From the NCBI GenBank assembly GCA_900660155.1, contig CABFPE010000436.1, positions 276,535 to 301,529 of the forward strand: a stretch of 24,995 nucleotides of DNA, read 5' to 3'. Position numbers and translations under genes: made by a program. The notes below the pieces were generated by a model, which worked only from the letters and a program-made list of their open reading frames with translations, made no database searches and had not been told where the DNA came from. Within the stretch, counting starts at the first letter, position 1; each line of letters opens with the position of its first letter. Shown here in pieces: positions 1-9,163 of the stretch. Origin of the DNA: Hofstenia miamia (lineage: Eukaryota > Xenacoelomorpha > Acoela > Hofsteniidae).

Positions 1-2
1 TT

Positions 3-4
<2 letters not shown>

Positions 5-35
<31 letters not shown>
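5..35. repeat. (TA)n microsatellite
   Basis: Uninterrupted alternating TA dinucleotides, about 31 bases. No function can be read from it. Confidence 0.95.
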
Positions 36-38
<3 letters not shown>

Positions 39-2198
39 TTGGTAGATTTAGTTTATATTTATAAAAATCTTTTTTGGTTAAGGTTGGTTCATTAAATTTA
101 TATAAATTAGTCCCATGATGCTTAGTTGAAAATTTTCAATAAACTTTGTTAAAATCTGTATTATTTTGTTTGGAGTACTGAAAATAATAATGCAAAATAT
201 AAAGAAATTTCTAAATGCATTCCTTGCCCTAATTAGGTTTGCCTTGGATCAACAAATTAGCAATTTTTGGCCAAAATGAGAATAAATTATAGTTCAGCAA
301 ATTGAAATTCCTTAAGCATTAAATACAATTTGATAAACTGCAGACGATTATTAACCGATAGAAAACTGAATAGAACAAAACAAGAAGGCAGATTGCAAAT
401 CCTCTTGACATATGTTTGAGAAAATAAGTCTTACTTTGAATGCTGTTCAATTTTCCTGTTAATTTTTAAAGTGACTCCGTTCTTAAAATAAAGTTGTATT
501 TCATTAACCTGTAAATATTCTATAAATACATATTCCAATTCATTTCACTCTATACTTCTGATAATGTCGCTATTTTGCTTGTATGATAACTATATTTTTA
601 CAAAGACAATATTTATACATCAAATACGTAGTGAACATTATTGCAATTTCATATATTTCATCAATACTATTATACATACTGTATGTAATAGTTCAGATAT
701 TTTAATTAGTTTTCTATATTTCCTTTCAACACGTAGGAAATTTATGGTACCTCACATAAGGAAGTTTAATGTAGGTCGGGTAATTTTCTTTTTTAGAAAT
801 TAGAAGGAATTGACATTTTCTATTTAATGCATTATTTTAACCCTAACATCTCTTACTCAAAAAAGCTGCCATGAATCGCTCACTGGTAAGGATATCCCAA
901 AATCCGGCAAGATCAGAAGCTGAAGTTGATTGTTTCTCTCATGCGTCCTAAACCCCTTTATACTCTATTTATACTCTAAACATTGGGCATGAGATGCATT
1001 TAAGACGTTTATAAGAATATTAATTGAAAGCTAGTTGATAATTTCCCGTACTTCCGGAGCAAAAATGCCGTCTAGCATAAATGTTCCCCATTATATGGGA
1101 GTACATCTTCAATATATGTGTCAATGCTTCCTGGGAAGTCTTGGATCTCAAATATATATTCTAATTTCGGATCTCTGATTCCACTTGTGAATCAACTTGA
1201 GAATCTGGAAATGAAATGGTCCAAAAAATGTGCAATTTTCAAAATCAGCAGATATATCAAGTCCATTTCTGGAAATCTCTTATTACATTCTGTTTCAATA
1301 ATGAACCTGTAGATTAGGTTAATTGTTCTGGGTTTGCTTTAACAATCAAAATATTCCTAAATTATTTTCATGATTTAGTGTTATTACATGTTTTTATATT
1401 AATCTAATTTCTCATATTTTAACATTATATTTTTATCATATTTTTTTGAATTAACAATAATTTAGAACGCTGTTTACCAAGGAATATCAGATTAACTGTA
1501 AAATCCCTTACTAAACATCGCTTAGATAGTATGAATTAATTAGATATTTCATTTTTTATAAAAACCTATGTTCACTGTATAATAAACTTTTAGTTTATCA
1601 TTAGGTTACGGTGTTAGCGGTACTCAATTAAAGAAAGCTTCAAACCAATGCAGTTGCAAATTCGTCAAACATTAGATTTTGTATGCTATACATTTTTAAG
1701 ATAGAATTTGAGATTTTGTCAGATTATTTGCGCCAAAGAAAATGTATAATACTTCCAATCAATAAAAAACACAGGAAATACTTTAAACACATTTAAATTC
1801 TATGGATTTCAGAAATTTTAAGAGATAAATATTTCTGATCAGTAGGTTGGGGCATTAGTCATGCATGTATCATTCACTTCTAAGGTATTTCGTCATTAAG
1901 ACCAATGTTACAAAATTATAATATACAGTAGTTCATCTCAATGAAATATTGTAAAATACTATTAAATTCATCATTTTGACTTGCAATCATTTTTCTGATA
2001 AATTCTAAAAGACGATATTTCAAATTGATTGCAAACCTTTTTAAGTGATCATAAATGAATGTCTTTTCCTTTTGTTTTGTTTGATAATTTTTAAAAAATA
2101 TGTTCAATATTTTAACATTTCATGTGCATTAAATAACTTGTGAGGAATGAGGGATATATAAGAAAATGTTTTACGCAAAACTAACATAAATATCAGAT
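36..2198. other. AT-rich non-coding stretch
   Basis: No convincing gene is visible. Open frames here are short and low in complexity. The one stretch with a protein-like look is on the minus strand between about 840 and 1310, listed separately as a weak coding trace. I see no RNA gene, promoter or defined repeat in the remainder. Confidence 0.6.
840..1310 (-). pseudogene. Weak decayed coding trace, unidentified
   Basis: The minus strand carries several short, compositionally protein-like segments in different frames. From about 1290 to 1165 one frame contains ADFENCTFFGPFHFQ and ends in IHKWNQRSEI. From about 1165 to 1075 another frame contains FEIQDFPGSIDTYIEDVLPY. From about 955 to 845 a third contains LLILPDFGISLPVSDSW. 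Stops and frame changes separate them. This could be a gene fossil, exons of an unrecognised gene, or chance. I do not recognise a family, and no start or splice chain can be defended. Confidence 0.2.
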
Positions 2199-2801
2199 TT
2201 GACTATATATTTTAATGGGAATGAAATAAAACAAACAACACATATCAAAACTATGTGTGGTTATAATACTAGAAATGCGAAGTCACTGGCTATTAGTGGC
2301 AATCTAAAGGAGCTGACGGCTCCACAACTGGCTGATGAAATCAACACTCAGTTTACTGATTCTGTTGCTCACTTTGTCCCCCTTCAACAAGGTGTTGTAT
2401 CGGAGGCCTTCCCTACTCTCCTTCATATCGACGAATTATCGGTGTACTACATGTTGGATAAGCTTAGTTCCCGGAAAGCTTCGGGACCTGATCACAACCT
2501 TAATACGTTACCAAATTGGATTTTGAAACGCTTTAGTGTTGAGCTCGCTCTGCCTATTTCGTTACTTATCAACTCATCGCTCAACCAGTGTTCTGCTTCA
2601 CCATTTACTGTTGCTGATGTTATTCCGATTGAGAAGAAAAAACCTGTGGTTTGCCCTCTAACAGACTTGAGGCCTATCTCCTTGACCCATTCAAAAGCTA
2701 AAGTTATTGAGAACGTCATCATTGACAAAGAACTTAAACCGAAGATATGTTTCGTCCTTGATCCAAAACAATATGGAGTTGTTCCCGGTGTTCCACCCTA
2801 A
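2199..2801 (+). pseudogene. N-terminal part of LINE reverse transcriptase, cut off by a frameshift in duplication copy 1
   Basis: A 200-residue reading frame. Residues from about 40 onward match the pre-RT and finger region of LINE reverse transcriptases: an LADEINTQF stretch, KLSSRKASGPD, then DLRPISLT and DPKQYGVVPG. The frame ends right after VVPG because one C present in the downstream copy (CCCGGTCGTTCC) is absent here (CCCGGTGTTCC). This piece contains no catalytic aspartates. Its first 30 or so residues may be flanking host sequence rather than element. Downstream, the duplicate restarts the same protein segment, so the two pieces overlap in content. The pattern is either a real rearranged copy or an assembly duplication. 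Confidence 0.75.
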
Positions 2802-3232
2802 TGGCTCTTCTAGAAATCACTCTCCAATGGGTNATTATCGGTGTACTACATGTTGGATAAGCTTAGTTCCCGGAAAGCTTCGGGACCTGATCACAACCTT
2901 AATACGTTACCAAATTGGATTTTGAAACGCTTTAGTGTTGAGCTCGCTCTGCCTATTTCGTTACTTATCAACTCATCGCTCAACCAGTGTTCTGCTGCAC
3001 CATTTACTGTTGCTGATGTAATTCCGATTGAGAAGAAAAAACCTGTGGTTTGCCCTCTAACAGACTTGAGGCCTATCTCCTTGACCCATTCAATAGCTAA
3101 AATTATTGAGAACGTCATCATTGACCAAGAACTTAAACCGAAGATATGTATCGTCCTTGATCCAAAACAATATGGAGTTGTTCCCGGTCGTTCCACCCTA
3201 ATGGCTCTTCTAGAAATCACTCACCAATGGGT
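2435..3232 (+). repeat. 399-bp tandem direct duplication inside the LINE, N at junction
   Basis: Copy 1 spans 2435-2832 and copy 2 spans 2834-3232. Comparing them by eye, I count seven substitutions and one single-base deletion, so they are about 98% identical. The only ambiguous base in the window (N at 2833) lies exactly between them. Without one copy, the reverse transcriptase frame would run continuously from the upstream part into the catalytic part. Confidence 0.95.
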
Positions 3233-4058
3233 CTCTCAGCTTGAATCGAAAGACACTTACCTTCGAATTTTTCTCTTTGACTTTCGAAAAGCGTTTGACT
3301 TTGTCAGTCACCCCTTGATATTAGACAAGCTCTGTCGAATAGGAGTAAGTTGTGCTACTGTTGCCTGGATTCGTTCGTTCCTGGCCAACCGCAAACAAAG
3401 GGTGCGTTTACCTGACGGTACATCATCTGATTGGAAGCCAGTCATTGCAGGTGTTACCCAAGGTACCAAAATTGGTCCATGGTTATATGTTCTGTTTGTT
3501 AATGACCTATTGCTTCACTGGAGACATCACACCAAATTCGTCGATGATACCACTGCCTGGCATCTTATGAATAGGAATAGTGTCCTGGATGATAATAATG
3601 TCGTAAATCAGGTCCAAAGCTGGTGTAACATCAACAGCTCCGAAATTAATGTAAAGAAAACCAAAGAGTTGACAGTTTCATTCCTAAAAGATTTTGAAAT
3701 GCCTCCTGAAATCTTCCTTAAAGACAGCACCGTTACCCGGACGGATTCTGCTATGTTGCTGGGCGTTACTATCCAACATAATCTCAAGTGGGATCGACAT
3801 GTCCATGTTATTATTATTAAAGCATCGAAGAGACTCCATTTTTTGAAAGAGCTCAAACGAAGCCAACTGCCAACGCCTGACATCATCATCATATACAATT
3901 CTCTAATTAGATCTGTACTAGAGCAAGCGTCTCCGCTTTGGCACCACGATCTCCGCAATCAGCGCTGCTGGCAGCCCCTTTATTGCACAACAAAGGCGTC
4001 GAAGTCGTTCGTATACTCTCAAATCAACCGAAGTTATGACACGTTCTATGGTACATGA
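2841..4058 (+). CDS. LINE reverse transcriptase, partial, with intact catalytic motifs
   Basis: RNA-directed DNA polymerase domain of a CR1/L2-like LINE, which copies the element's RNA into DNA at a nicked target. The frame is open for 405 residues, though it begins inside duplication copy 2 and has no true start. Visible RT motifs, in order: DLRPISLT (residues 75-82), QYGVVPGRS (110-118), the motif A region LFDFRKAFD (145-153) with the first catalytic Asp at 147, motif B GVTQGTKIGP (204-213), motif C FVDD (233-236), and thumb-side KASKRLHFLKELKR. Motif B has Thr where most family members have Pro (GVPQGS). After LEQASPLWHHDL the sequence no longer looks like the usual C-terminal tail, and the frame stops at 4058. 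A deletion or frameshift near 3950 is therefore likely. The copy is probably not active, since it lacks the endonuclease. Confidence 0.85.
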   Translation: MYYMLDKLSSRKASGPDHNLNTLPNWILKRFSVELALPISLLINSSLNQCSAAPFTVADVIPIEKKKPVVCPLTDLRPISLTHSIAKIIENVIIDQELKPKICIVLDPKQYGVVPGRSTLMALLEITHQWVSQLESKDTYLRIFLFDFRKAFDFVSHPLILDKLCRIGVSCATVAWIRSFLANRKQRVRLPDGTSSDWKPVIAGVTQGTKIGPWLYVLFVNDLLLHWRHHTKFVDDTTAWHLMNRNSVLDDNNVVNQVQSWCNINSSEINVKKTKELTVSFLKDFEMPPEIFLKDSTVTRTDSAMLLGVTIQHNLKWDRHVHVIIIKASKRLHFLKELKRSQLPTPDIIIIYNSLIRSVLEQASPLWHHDLRNQRCWQPLYCTTKASKSFVYSQINRSYDTFYGT

Positions 4059-4136
4059 GGATACACATTTCCAGATCGTCAAGCAATCATTCCTTTTGTG
4101 TACCTATGTCACCTTTTTCCCTTTATTTGTTCACGT

Positions 4137-4168
4137 GTACTACTATTCAACCTTCGGGTTGCGAGTAC
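4137..4168 (+). other. 3' stem-loop of the LINE
   Basis: GTACT (4137-4141) pairs with AGTAC (4164-4168), and CAACC (4148-4152) pairs with GGTTG (4157-4161) around a TTCG loop. Some L2-type LINEs need a 3' stem-loop of this kind for recognition by their own reverse transcriptase. That role is inferred here from position, just before the simple-repeat tail. Confidence 0.65.
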
Positions 4169-4198
4169 CTAAATAAATAAATCTTTCTTTCTTTCTTT
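4169..4198 (+). repeat. (AAAT)n and (CTTT)n 3' tail of the LINE
   Basis: CTAAATAAATAAAT runs into four CTTT units. Short tandem-repeat tails instead of poly(A) are typical of CR1/L2 elements, and this marks the 3' end of the insertion. Confidence 0.85.
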
Positions 4199-5512
4199 AA
4201 GAATAACATACTTAGGTATGCTACTAGAAATTCTGTAAATAACTAAAGCATTATTGTTTAAAAATCAGATAGCACTAGTAACTTAGTTAATAAGAACAAT
4301 TCTATTTCAATAAATTTAATATGAATCACAAATATTTGACAAGCATTTTAAGGATGCATTCATAGATACAAAAACTGTTGAATGGGATTCATGGAAAGTC
4401 ATAAAACTGATTTATATTTTAGCTGAATTCACTTCGGAAACAACACCAAATAATAAACAATTATGCCTTAATCGTGTTCCTTACACGCTTTTCTATGCTC
4501 TTTAATTGTAGGAAATACTAAATGTAATAATAACAATAATTTTAATATCAATATTTACTAGACTCTGCAGTCTGGCAAAGGGCAAAGCACATCCTTGGTT
4601 TAGTCTTGTATTAAGAATGAAAATGAAAATGGTTATCAAATAAATTATTTTTATAGTGAAGATAAACCTATATTCAAAATATTTAATCAAAGTCAAGCAT
4701 TTTCACGTTAATGTTGAGTAAATGTTATTATCTAGAAATCGATTAAGTACAGTTCTTCTCCTTCGCAGCAAACCGTCAGTATAATAAATAATTATTTTTC
4801 GAAGAGTTTATGACCTAAGGATTTCAATAACAAATTATGTGAACAACAAATCTTGATGAGAAGTGCCATTGCTTAACTTTCATTCATACAAAAGATATTA
4901 ATTTTAAAAATTAACAGATATATAGATAAAGGGGACAGGATGATAGGCTCTTGTCACCTGAAAAGAGATAGACAGTACTTGAAAGGGGGCCTAAAAGTAA
5001 TTTCTTAAAATTCCCATAATTGTGATATTCAACTAATATTTAAAATTTTTTGCATTAAGCATTGATCTATTTAAATTCAATTTTATTGGAATATGTATTC
5101 TTTTCTGAAGCGGTAAGGATGTTATTAACAAAAGCAGTTGGTGATAATAGATAGGAAATTAATTTCTAAATTTAAATTTTCAACTTCTAATAAAATCATT
5201 AAATTTATTTGAATTCCATTTCAATAAATAACCTAATTGAGAAAAAATATTCAATGTTTCAGCTCATGTAATGAAAATATTTAATTAGGAAAAATGATTT
5301 TTCAAAATTATTTCATAAATACATGAAATACAGAAGAATCTTTCCACAAAAAAAAATACACTAGTAATTGCAAATTAACTAATGGAATCTTTCGTTGCAG
5401 TGATAAAGCCAAAATCAGAGAATATATTAGAAATTCATGTACTTTTTTATATGCTGGCGATACTCTAATTATCGAACATTTAGATCTATCAATTGACTAT
5501 CATTTGTATATT
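4199..5512. other. AT-rich intergenic stretch
   Basis: I see no gene, RNA gene or defined repeat. Open frames are short and rich in Ile, Lys, Asn and Phe, as expected from base composition. It lies between the LINE tail and the 3' end of the GPCR gene. Confidence 0.6.
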
Positions 5513-5518
5513 TTTATT
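5513..5518 (-). promoter_or_regulatory. Possible poly(A) signal of the GPCR gene
   Basis: AATAAA on the minus strand, about 80 bases past the GPCR stop codon. It is the first canonical hexamer noticed downstream. In DNA this AT-rich, chance occurrence is common. Confidence 0.35.
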
Positions 5519-5599
5519 TACCACTGCTTATGTAATTCTAATATTTTGGCAATATAGCCCAATAAGAACAATAAAAATAATATAGTGAATAATTGGCCT

Positions 5600-6170
5600 C
5601 TAGAATTTTTTTTGCAAATTCTTATATTGTCGCTTTACTGCTTTACGAAAAGTTTTGTTTTGATTCATGTAAAGCAATGGATTTAATAATGACGACATGT
5701 TTACCAGTTGAACACTTGACCAATATGCAAATGAGTCAAGTGACAAACCTAGTGGAATTCCAAAGTTCTCTTGACCAAGATATCCAGAGAAATATATCAT
5801 GTTTGGATATGAGCATAAAACAAATTCTGTTACAAGAATGATGCAAATGGACGTTGCTCTTTTTTGCTGGCTTGAAACACTTTTGTTATAAGATGATTTG
5901 GAAAGAACTTTGTATATAATTGTTGAGTACATAGAGCCAATACAGATTGTGACAATCGCTACAAAGCTTATTGAATTGACGAAAAAGTATGTTGTCTGAA
6001 ATGTTGAGGGAATCGTATACACACACTGCTTCTTTTTTAATTCACCCATCCAAACATTTGGAAGCAAACTGATTGCTCCTAAGAAATAACAGCAAAGTAA
6101 TAGAATTCGTAGATTTTTTGGTGGTTTTATGAGGTCATCATAATGATGAGGAAACGTAACTGCAACAAAT
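5600..6170 (-). CDS. Class A GPCR, exon 2 (end of TM3 to C-terminus)
   Basis: Second and last exon of a rhodopsin-like G protein-coupled receptor. The acceptor is TTTAG at 6171, and the first base A completes the Arg codon begun by exon 1 (AG+A), giving DRF at residues 117-119 in place of the usual DRY. The exon encodes 189 further residues. It contains TM4 (about 139-157), an extracellular loop 2 Cys (C167) that can bond to C91 of exon 1, TM5 (about 178-204) without the usual Pro, and a short third inner loop. TM6 carries CSYP (237-240) in place of CWxP, and TM7 has NPLLY (281-285), the NPxxY motif. A basic tail RKAVKRQYKNLQKKF follows, then TAG. The ligand is unknown. No break is visible, so the gene looks intact. 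Confidence 0.88.
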
Positions 6171-6339
6171 CTAAATTATGCTAATTAAGCATTTCATTAC
6201 AAGAACTTAATCGAACAATATTTAGTCATATTTCGTCATATATAAAGACTTTTTCAATGTTTCAATTGATTATTAGCAAAAGTGCCTGTAATAAATAATT
6301 ATGTAAATATTTGTTTAAAAATATAATAGATATATAGAA

Positions 6340-6900
6340 AATATATGGTTGGATTTTGCTGAATTCATTGCAAAGAAAATTAGAAGCATGAATGTAGGTA
6401 TACAGTATATCCGTGAATTGAAACATTTCATCCAAAGCGCACAAATAATACATTCTTTTGTAATAAGCCAATTTTCATATGCCTGCTTACTACTTAATGG
6501 AATCAATATTAATAGAATTGCGCAATTAATCACATTTAACCGTGAAGTCTGGACAACGTTTCAATGTAATAAACAACAAACTAGTACATATGTACAAGAG
6601 AATAATTTGCTCTCTCCGAAATACCTGATTAAATTTACTAGTTTGTTATTTTTCTACAAGTATTTCTCTAAGTTAACACATCCATCCTCATTTTTAGACT
6701 GTTTATTAAAATTTAACTCACGCACTCACGCATGTAAAACACCTGTTCTTAATAAGTCTTCCTATTGGGAAAAGTCCTTCATTTATAATGCAGTCAAGCT
6801 TTGGAACAACTTAGATAACAGCATAAAAACTGTAAAAAGTTATGGAATTTTCAAACGCTAACTTAAGCATAATTTATTAAGTCACCAAGCAATAATAGGA
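6340..6900 (+). mobile_element. LINE fragment: C-terminal tail of a non-LTR reverse transcriptase
   Basis: An open frame of about 170 residues resembles the region after the RT thumb in jockey/CR1-type LINEs. It includes SAQIIHSFVISQFSYACLL (where many copies read like YYSLIYSHLSYC), then LTFLFFYKYF-like sequence, and finally YNAVKLWNNLDNSIKTVKS with FKR at the stop codon near 6861. The expected LK continuation follows that stop in frame. The catalytic core is absent, so this is a 5'-truncated, decayed copy. It lies inside the GPCR intron, antisense to that gene. It differs from the 2.2-4.2 kb element and probably belongs to another family. The family name is an inference. Confidence 0.65.
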
Positions 6901-7059
6901 TCATCAAAAAAGTTATATGCATGGGAGGAATTTAGGATAATCTAATTATAATTGTGTTTGTTTTTGCTATTTTTACATTTTGATAGGAGCATATCTTTGT
7001 TTTGTATCATTTGATGGAAATAAAAACTTGTTAACCGTTATGTAAATATTTATTTGAAA

Positions 7060-7800
7060 TATTTTTGTTGTTTGAAAAAATTATTTGATGGTGAACACAT
7101 TTACTTCAAAAAAATTTTGTTATTTAGAAAAGCTATTTGCTGATGTTCACATTTATTTCAAAATATTAGTTTTTTTATATAAGAAACTAGGTGAAGGGGA
7201 TAGTTCTAAAAGTTTCTTAATTTAGGTGAAAATTTTCGTGTTTTTAGTTCCAAAAGTTTCTTATTCAGTTTCTAATTATTTTTGATAAAAATGTTCATTC
7301 AATGAGTGATATAGTTCTAAATATTTCTTAATTTCTTAATTTTGAACACAAAACAAAAACTTAACAAATATTAACTATACAGTAGTCATATGTATGAACA
7401 CAACACAAAATCTCAACAAATATCAACTACATATACAATATTCATATGTAAAAGTAATATTGCTAATGTCTATTCTAACAAAATGACTTCTTTTAAATAC
7501 ACAATGATGGCTTACAGCTTTTGCCACGGAACAAGAATTGTAAATATGCATGAAAAAAGTTTCTTATTTGAAAATTATTCATATAATGTAGTTTCAAAAA
7601 TTTCTTAATTTTTCGGGATTCTACATGTAAGTTTCTTATAAACTGGTTTCTTATAAAAAAAACGTGTATTATTATTTAGAAAAAACAATTTGTTGACATT
7701 CACATTAATTTCACAATATTTTTATTTAGAAATAATAATTTGAGGATTTACACATTCATTTCAAAATATTGTTGTTTAGAATAACTAATTTTCAAGGTAT
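7060..7800. repeat. Degenerate tandem/interspersed repeats of about 50 bp
   Basis: Two repeat types are mixed. Type 1 has the form TTATTTAGAAA...TTTG...TTCACATT.ATTTCAAAATATT, with units near 7063, 7117, 7669, 7723 and 7771. Type 2 is TGAACACAA.ACAAAA...CAACAAATAT.AACTA...CATATGTA at 7343-7394 and 7395-7450. A shorter motif TAGTTCTAAAAGTTTCTTAATT recurs near 7200, 7244, 7309 and 7588. It is a decayed minisatellite in the GPCR intron. Confidence 0.6.
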
Positions 7801-8510
7801 GATTTGTTATGGGCTTTAATTTCTGCATAAGCATATACTTGTGTTCTTAGATTTACCGCTGCCCTTGCCACACTGCAACCGTTTCTCTTCCCATGCCCAG
7901 TGCTCACGAAAAAAACCTTGAATTATAATTCTTTTACTTATTTCCTTGAAATATGAAAAAATTTTAAATCCTACATAAATTGAAATTACAGAATTGCAAA
8001 AATTCATATACAAGCATTTAAAAATTTTTAATGGGATCATGAAAATTTTTTAAAAATCCCCAAGCAATTTAACGCTACTAAAGCAATAAATACATGGATC
8101 AAAATTTTCCTGTTAAATACAAAATCAGTATAAAAATCAAACATGATTTAGTAGATTTGATTTTTTAATAATCCATGAAGAATGTGTATAATATAATAAA
8201 CACACATATAACAAAAATATTGCTCAAAACGACGAAATTTATAGATATCTATATTCTATACATGTTTTTGTTCCTTACCTATCACTGTAGTAGTTTTATG
8301 GACAAACTTTTATAAGCTCACATAGAAAGACATTCAGTCCATCATTCTGAAAATCTTAGTAGTTACGTGAGACCAAAGTTTTGTAATTCTACAAAATCAT
8401 GAGAATCTTTCTACTTTTAAAAATCAATGTTTTATTGATAATTAAAGCAAATAAAGATTACATTTTAAATGTTCGCTATAATTGTAAATGGTTGGGTGTG
8501 ATTTAAATAA

Positions 8511-8513
<3 letters not shown>

Positions 8514-8547
<34 letters not shown>
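8514..8547. repeat. (TA)n microsatellite
   Basis: Alternating TA tract of about 34 bases in the GPCR intron, 263 bases from the exon 1 donor. Confidence 0.95.
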
Positions 8548-8551
<4 letters not shown>

Positions 8552-8810
8552 TAAAAATAACACTTTATATTTGTCTACCATTTTCAAAAAAAAAATATTT
8601 TGCATTTTTGTGATATTTCCAATTCTAAGAAATGCAAAGGCCATATGCTGCGAACTTGCTTTGATCAGGGTTAAACTCTTAAAATTACTAACATTAAAAT
8701 TAATTAGCACTATGAAGCAGTTTCCACAGTGTGAAATCCACACATTTTACATATATGTCTTCGAAACTATGTCTATTGTATGCAAAATCATGAGGAAAAA
8801 GATACATTAC

Positions 8811-9163
8811 CTATCAAAGGTAATTGCTATAATGTGATACCAAGACACAGCAATTGATGCCCACATGAGATATGTAGTGTAAATTAAACGGCAGTATATT
8901 GAACCTAAAATACCAGTGGGGGGATTTACTTGAGATTCAAATGCAGATTTGTAGATGAAGAAAGATGATGTGATTGCGTCTACGAATGCAAGTGATGAAA
9001 ACAAGGTGTTTGTAAATGACTTGTTCAGTTCCTTTGAGATACTGTATATAAAAAATAAAAACGCGTTGCAAAGAATGGCAGACACATTACCTATTTGCGT
9101 TAATACAAAGTGCCACTGTGAAAATTCAAGATTGTAGTTCGTTACTGGCTGTGTAGAATTCAT
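8811..9163 (-). CDS. Class A GPCR, exon 1 (N-terminus to DR of TM3)
   Basis: First coding exon of a 307-residue rhodopsin-family receptor, an integral plasma-membrane protein that couples an extracellular ligand to G proteins. The ATG at 9161-9163 opens MNST, giving a short outer N-terminus with one NST glycosylation site. TM1 (about 19-41) holds IGNVSAILCN with the family GN pair. TM2 (about 50-72) holds SSLAFVDAI with the conserved Asp62. C91 starts TM3 and can pair with C167 of exon 2. TM3 ends IIAITFDR at the donor AG|GTAATG. The splice falls inside the DR(Y/F) motif, in phase 2. The frame joins exon 2 cleanly. No non-coding first exon or promoter could be identified upstream. The subfamily is not recognised; the variant DRF and CSYP motifs argue for an orphan or lineage-specific receptor. 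Confidence 0.88.

Larger units (their letters stand above)
2199..4198 (+). mobile_element. 5'-truncated CR1/L2-like non-LTR retrotransposon (LINE)
   Basis: This is a LINE copy of about 2 kb. Codon-like, GC-richer sequence begins near 2220-2270 and encodes the region just upstream of the reverse transcriptase, then most of the RT domain. The apurinic endonuclease domain expected upstream in CR1/L2 elements is missing, which fits ordinary 5' truncation. The 3' end is well preserved: a short untranslated region, a stem-loop with a TTCG loop, an (AAAT)n run and a (CTTT)n tail. No LTRs, protease or integrase are present, so it is not an LTR element. A 399-bp internal duplication splits the frame. 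The 5' boundary is approximate and I could not identify a target-site duplication. The clade (L2 versus CR1) is inferred from general RT motifs and the short-repeat tail. Confidence 0.85.
6171..8810 (-). other. GPCR intron (2640 bp)
   Basis: Donor GTAATG at 8810 and acceptor TAATTTAG at 6171 join phase 2 to phase 2 and keep the frame. Within it lie a plus-strand LINE fragment, a family of degenerate repeats of about 50 bp, and a (TA)n tract. No other exon was seen. Confidence 0.8.

Noticed and set aside
564..803. 79-codon open frame on the plus strand
   Set aside because: Composition is what AT-rich DNA gives (Phe, Ile, Tyr, Asn), with no domain, splice context or neighbouring support.
2492..3220. 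Minus-strand open frames across the LINE
   Set aside because: They are antisense to the reverse transcriptase frame and appear twice only because the segment is duplicated.
2199..4198. Retroviral or LTR-retrotransposon pol
   Set aside because: No LTRs, protease, RNase H/integrase order or primer-binding site. Motifs and the simple-repeat tail are those of a LINE.
5593..5841. Plus-strand 82-codon frame
   Set aside because: It is the antisense shadow of GPCR exon 2.
8955..9137. Plus-strand 60-codon frame
   Set aside because: It is the antisense shadow of GPCR exon 1, which has clear transmembrane motifs.
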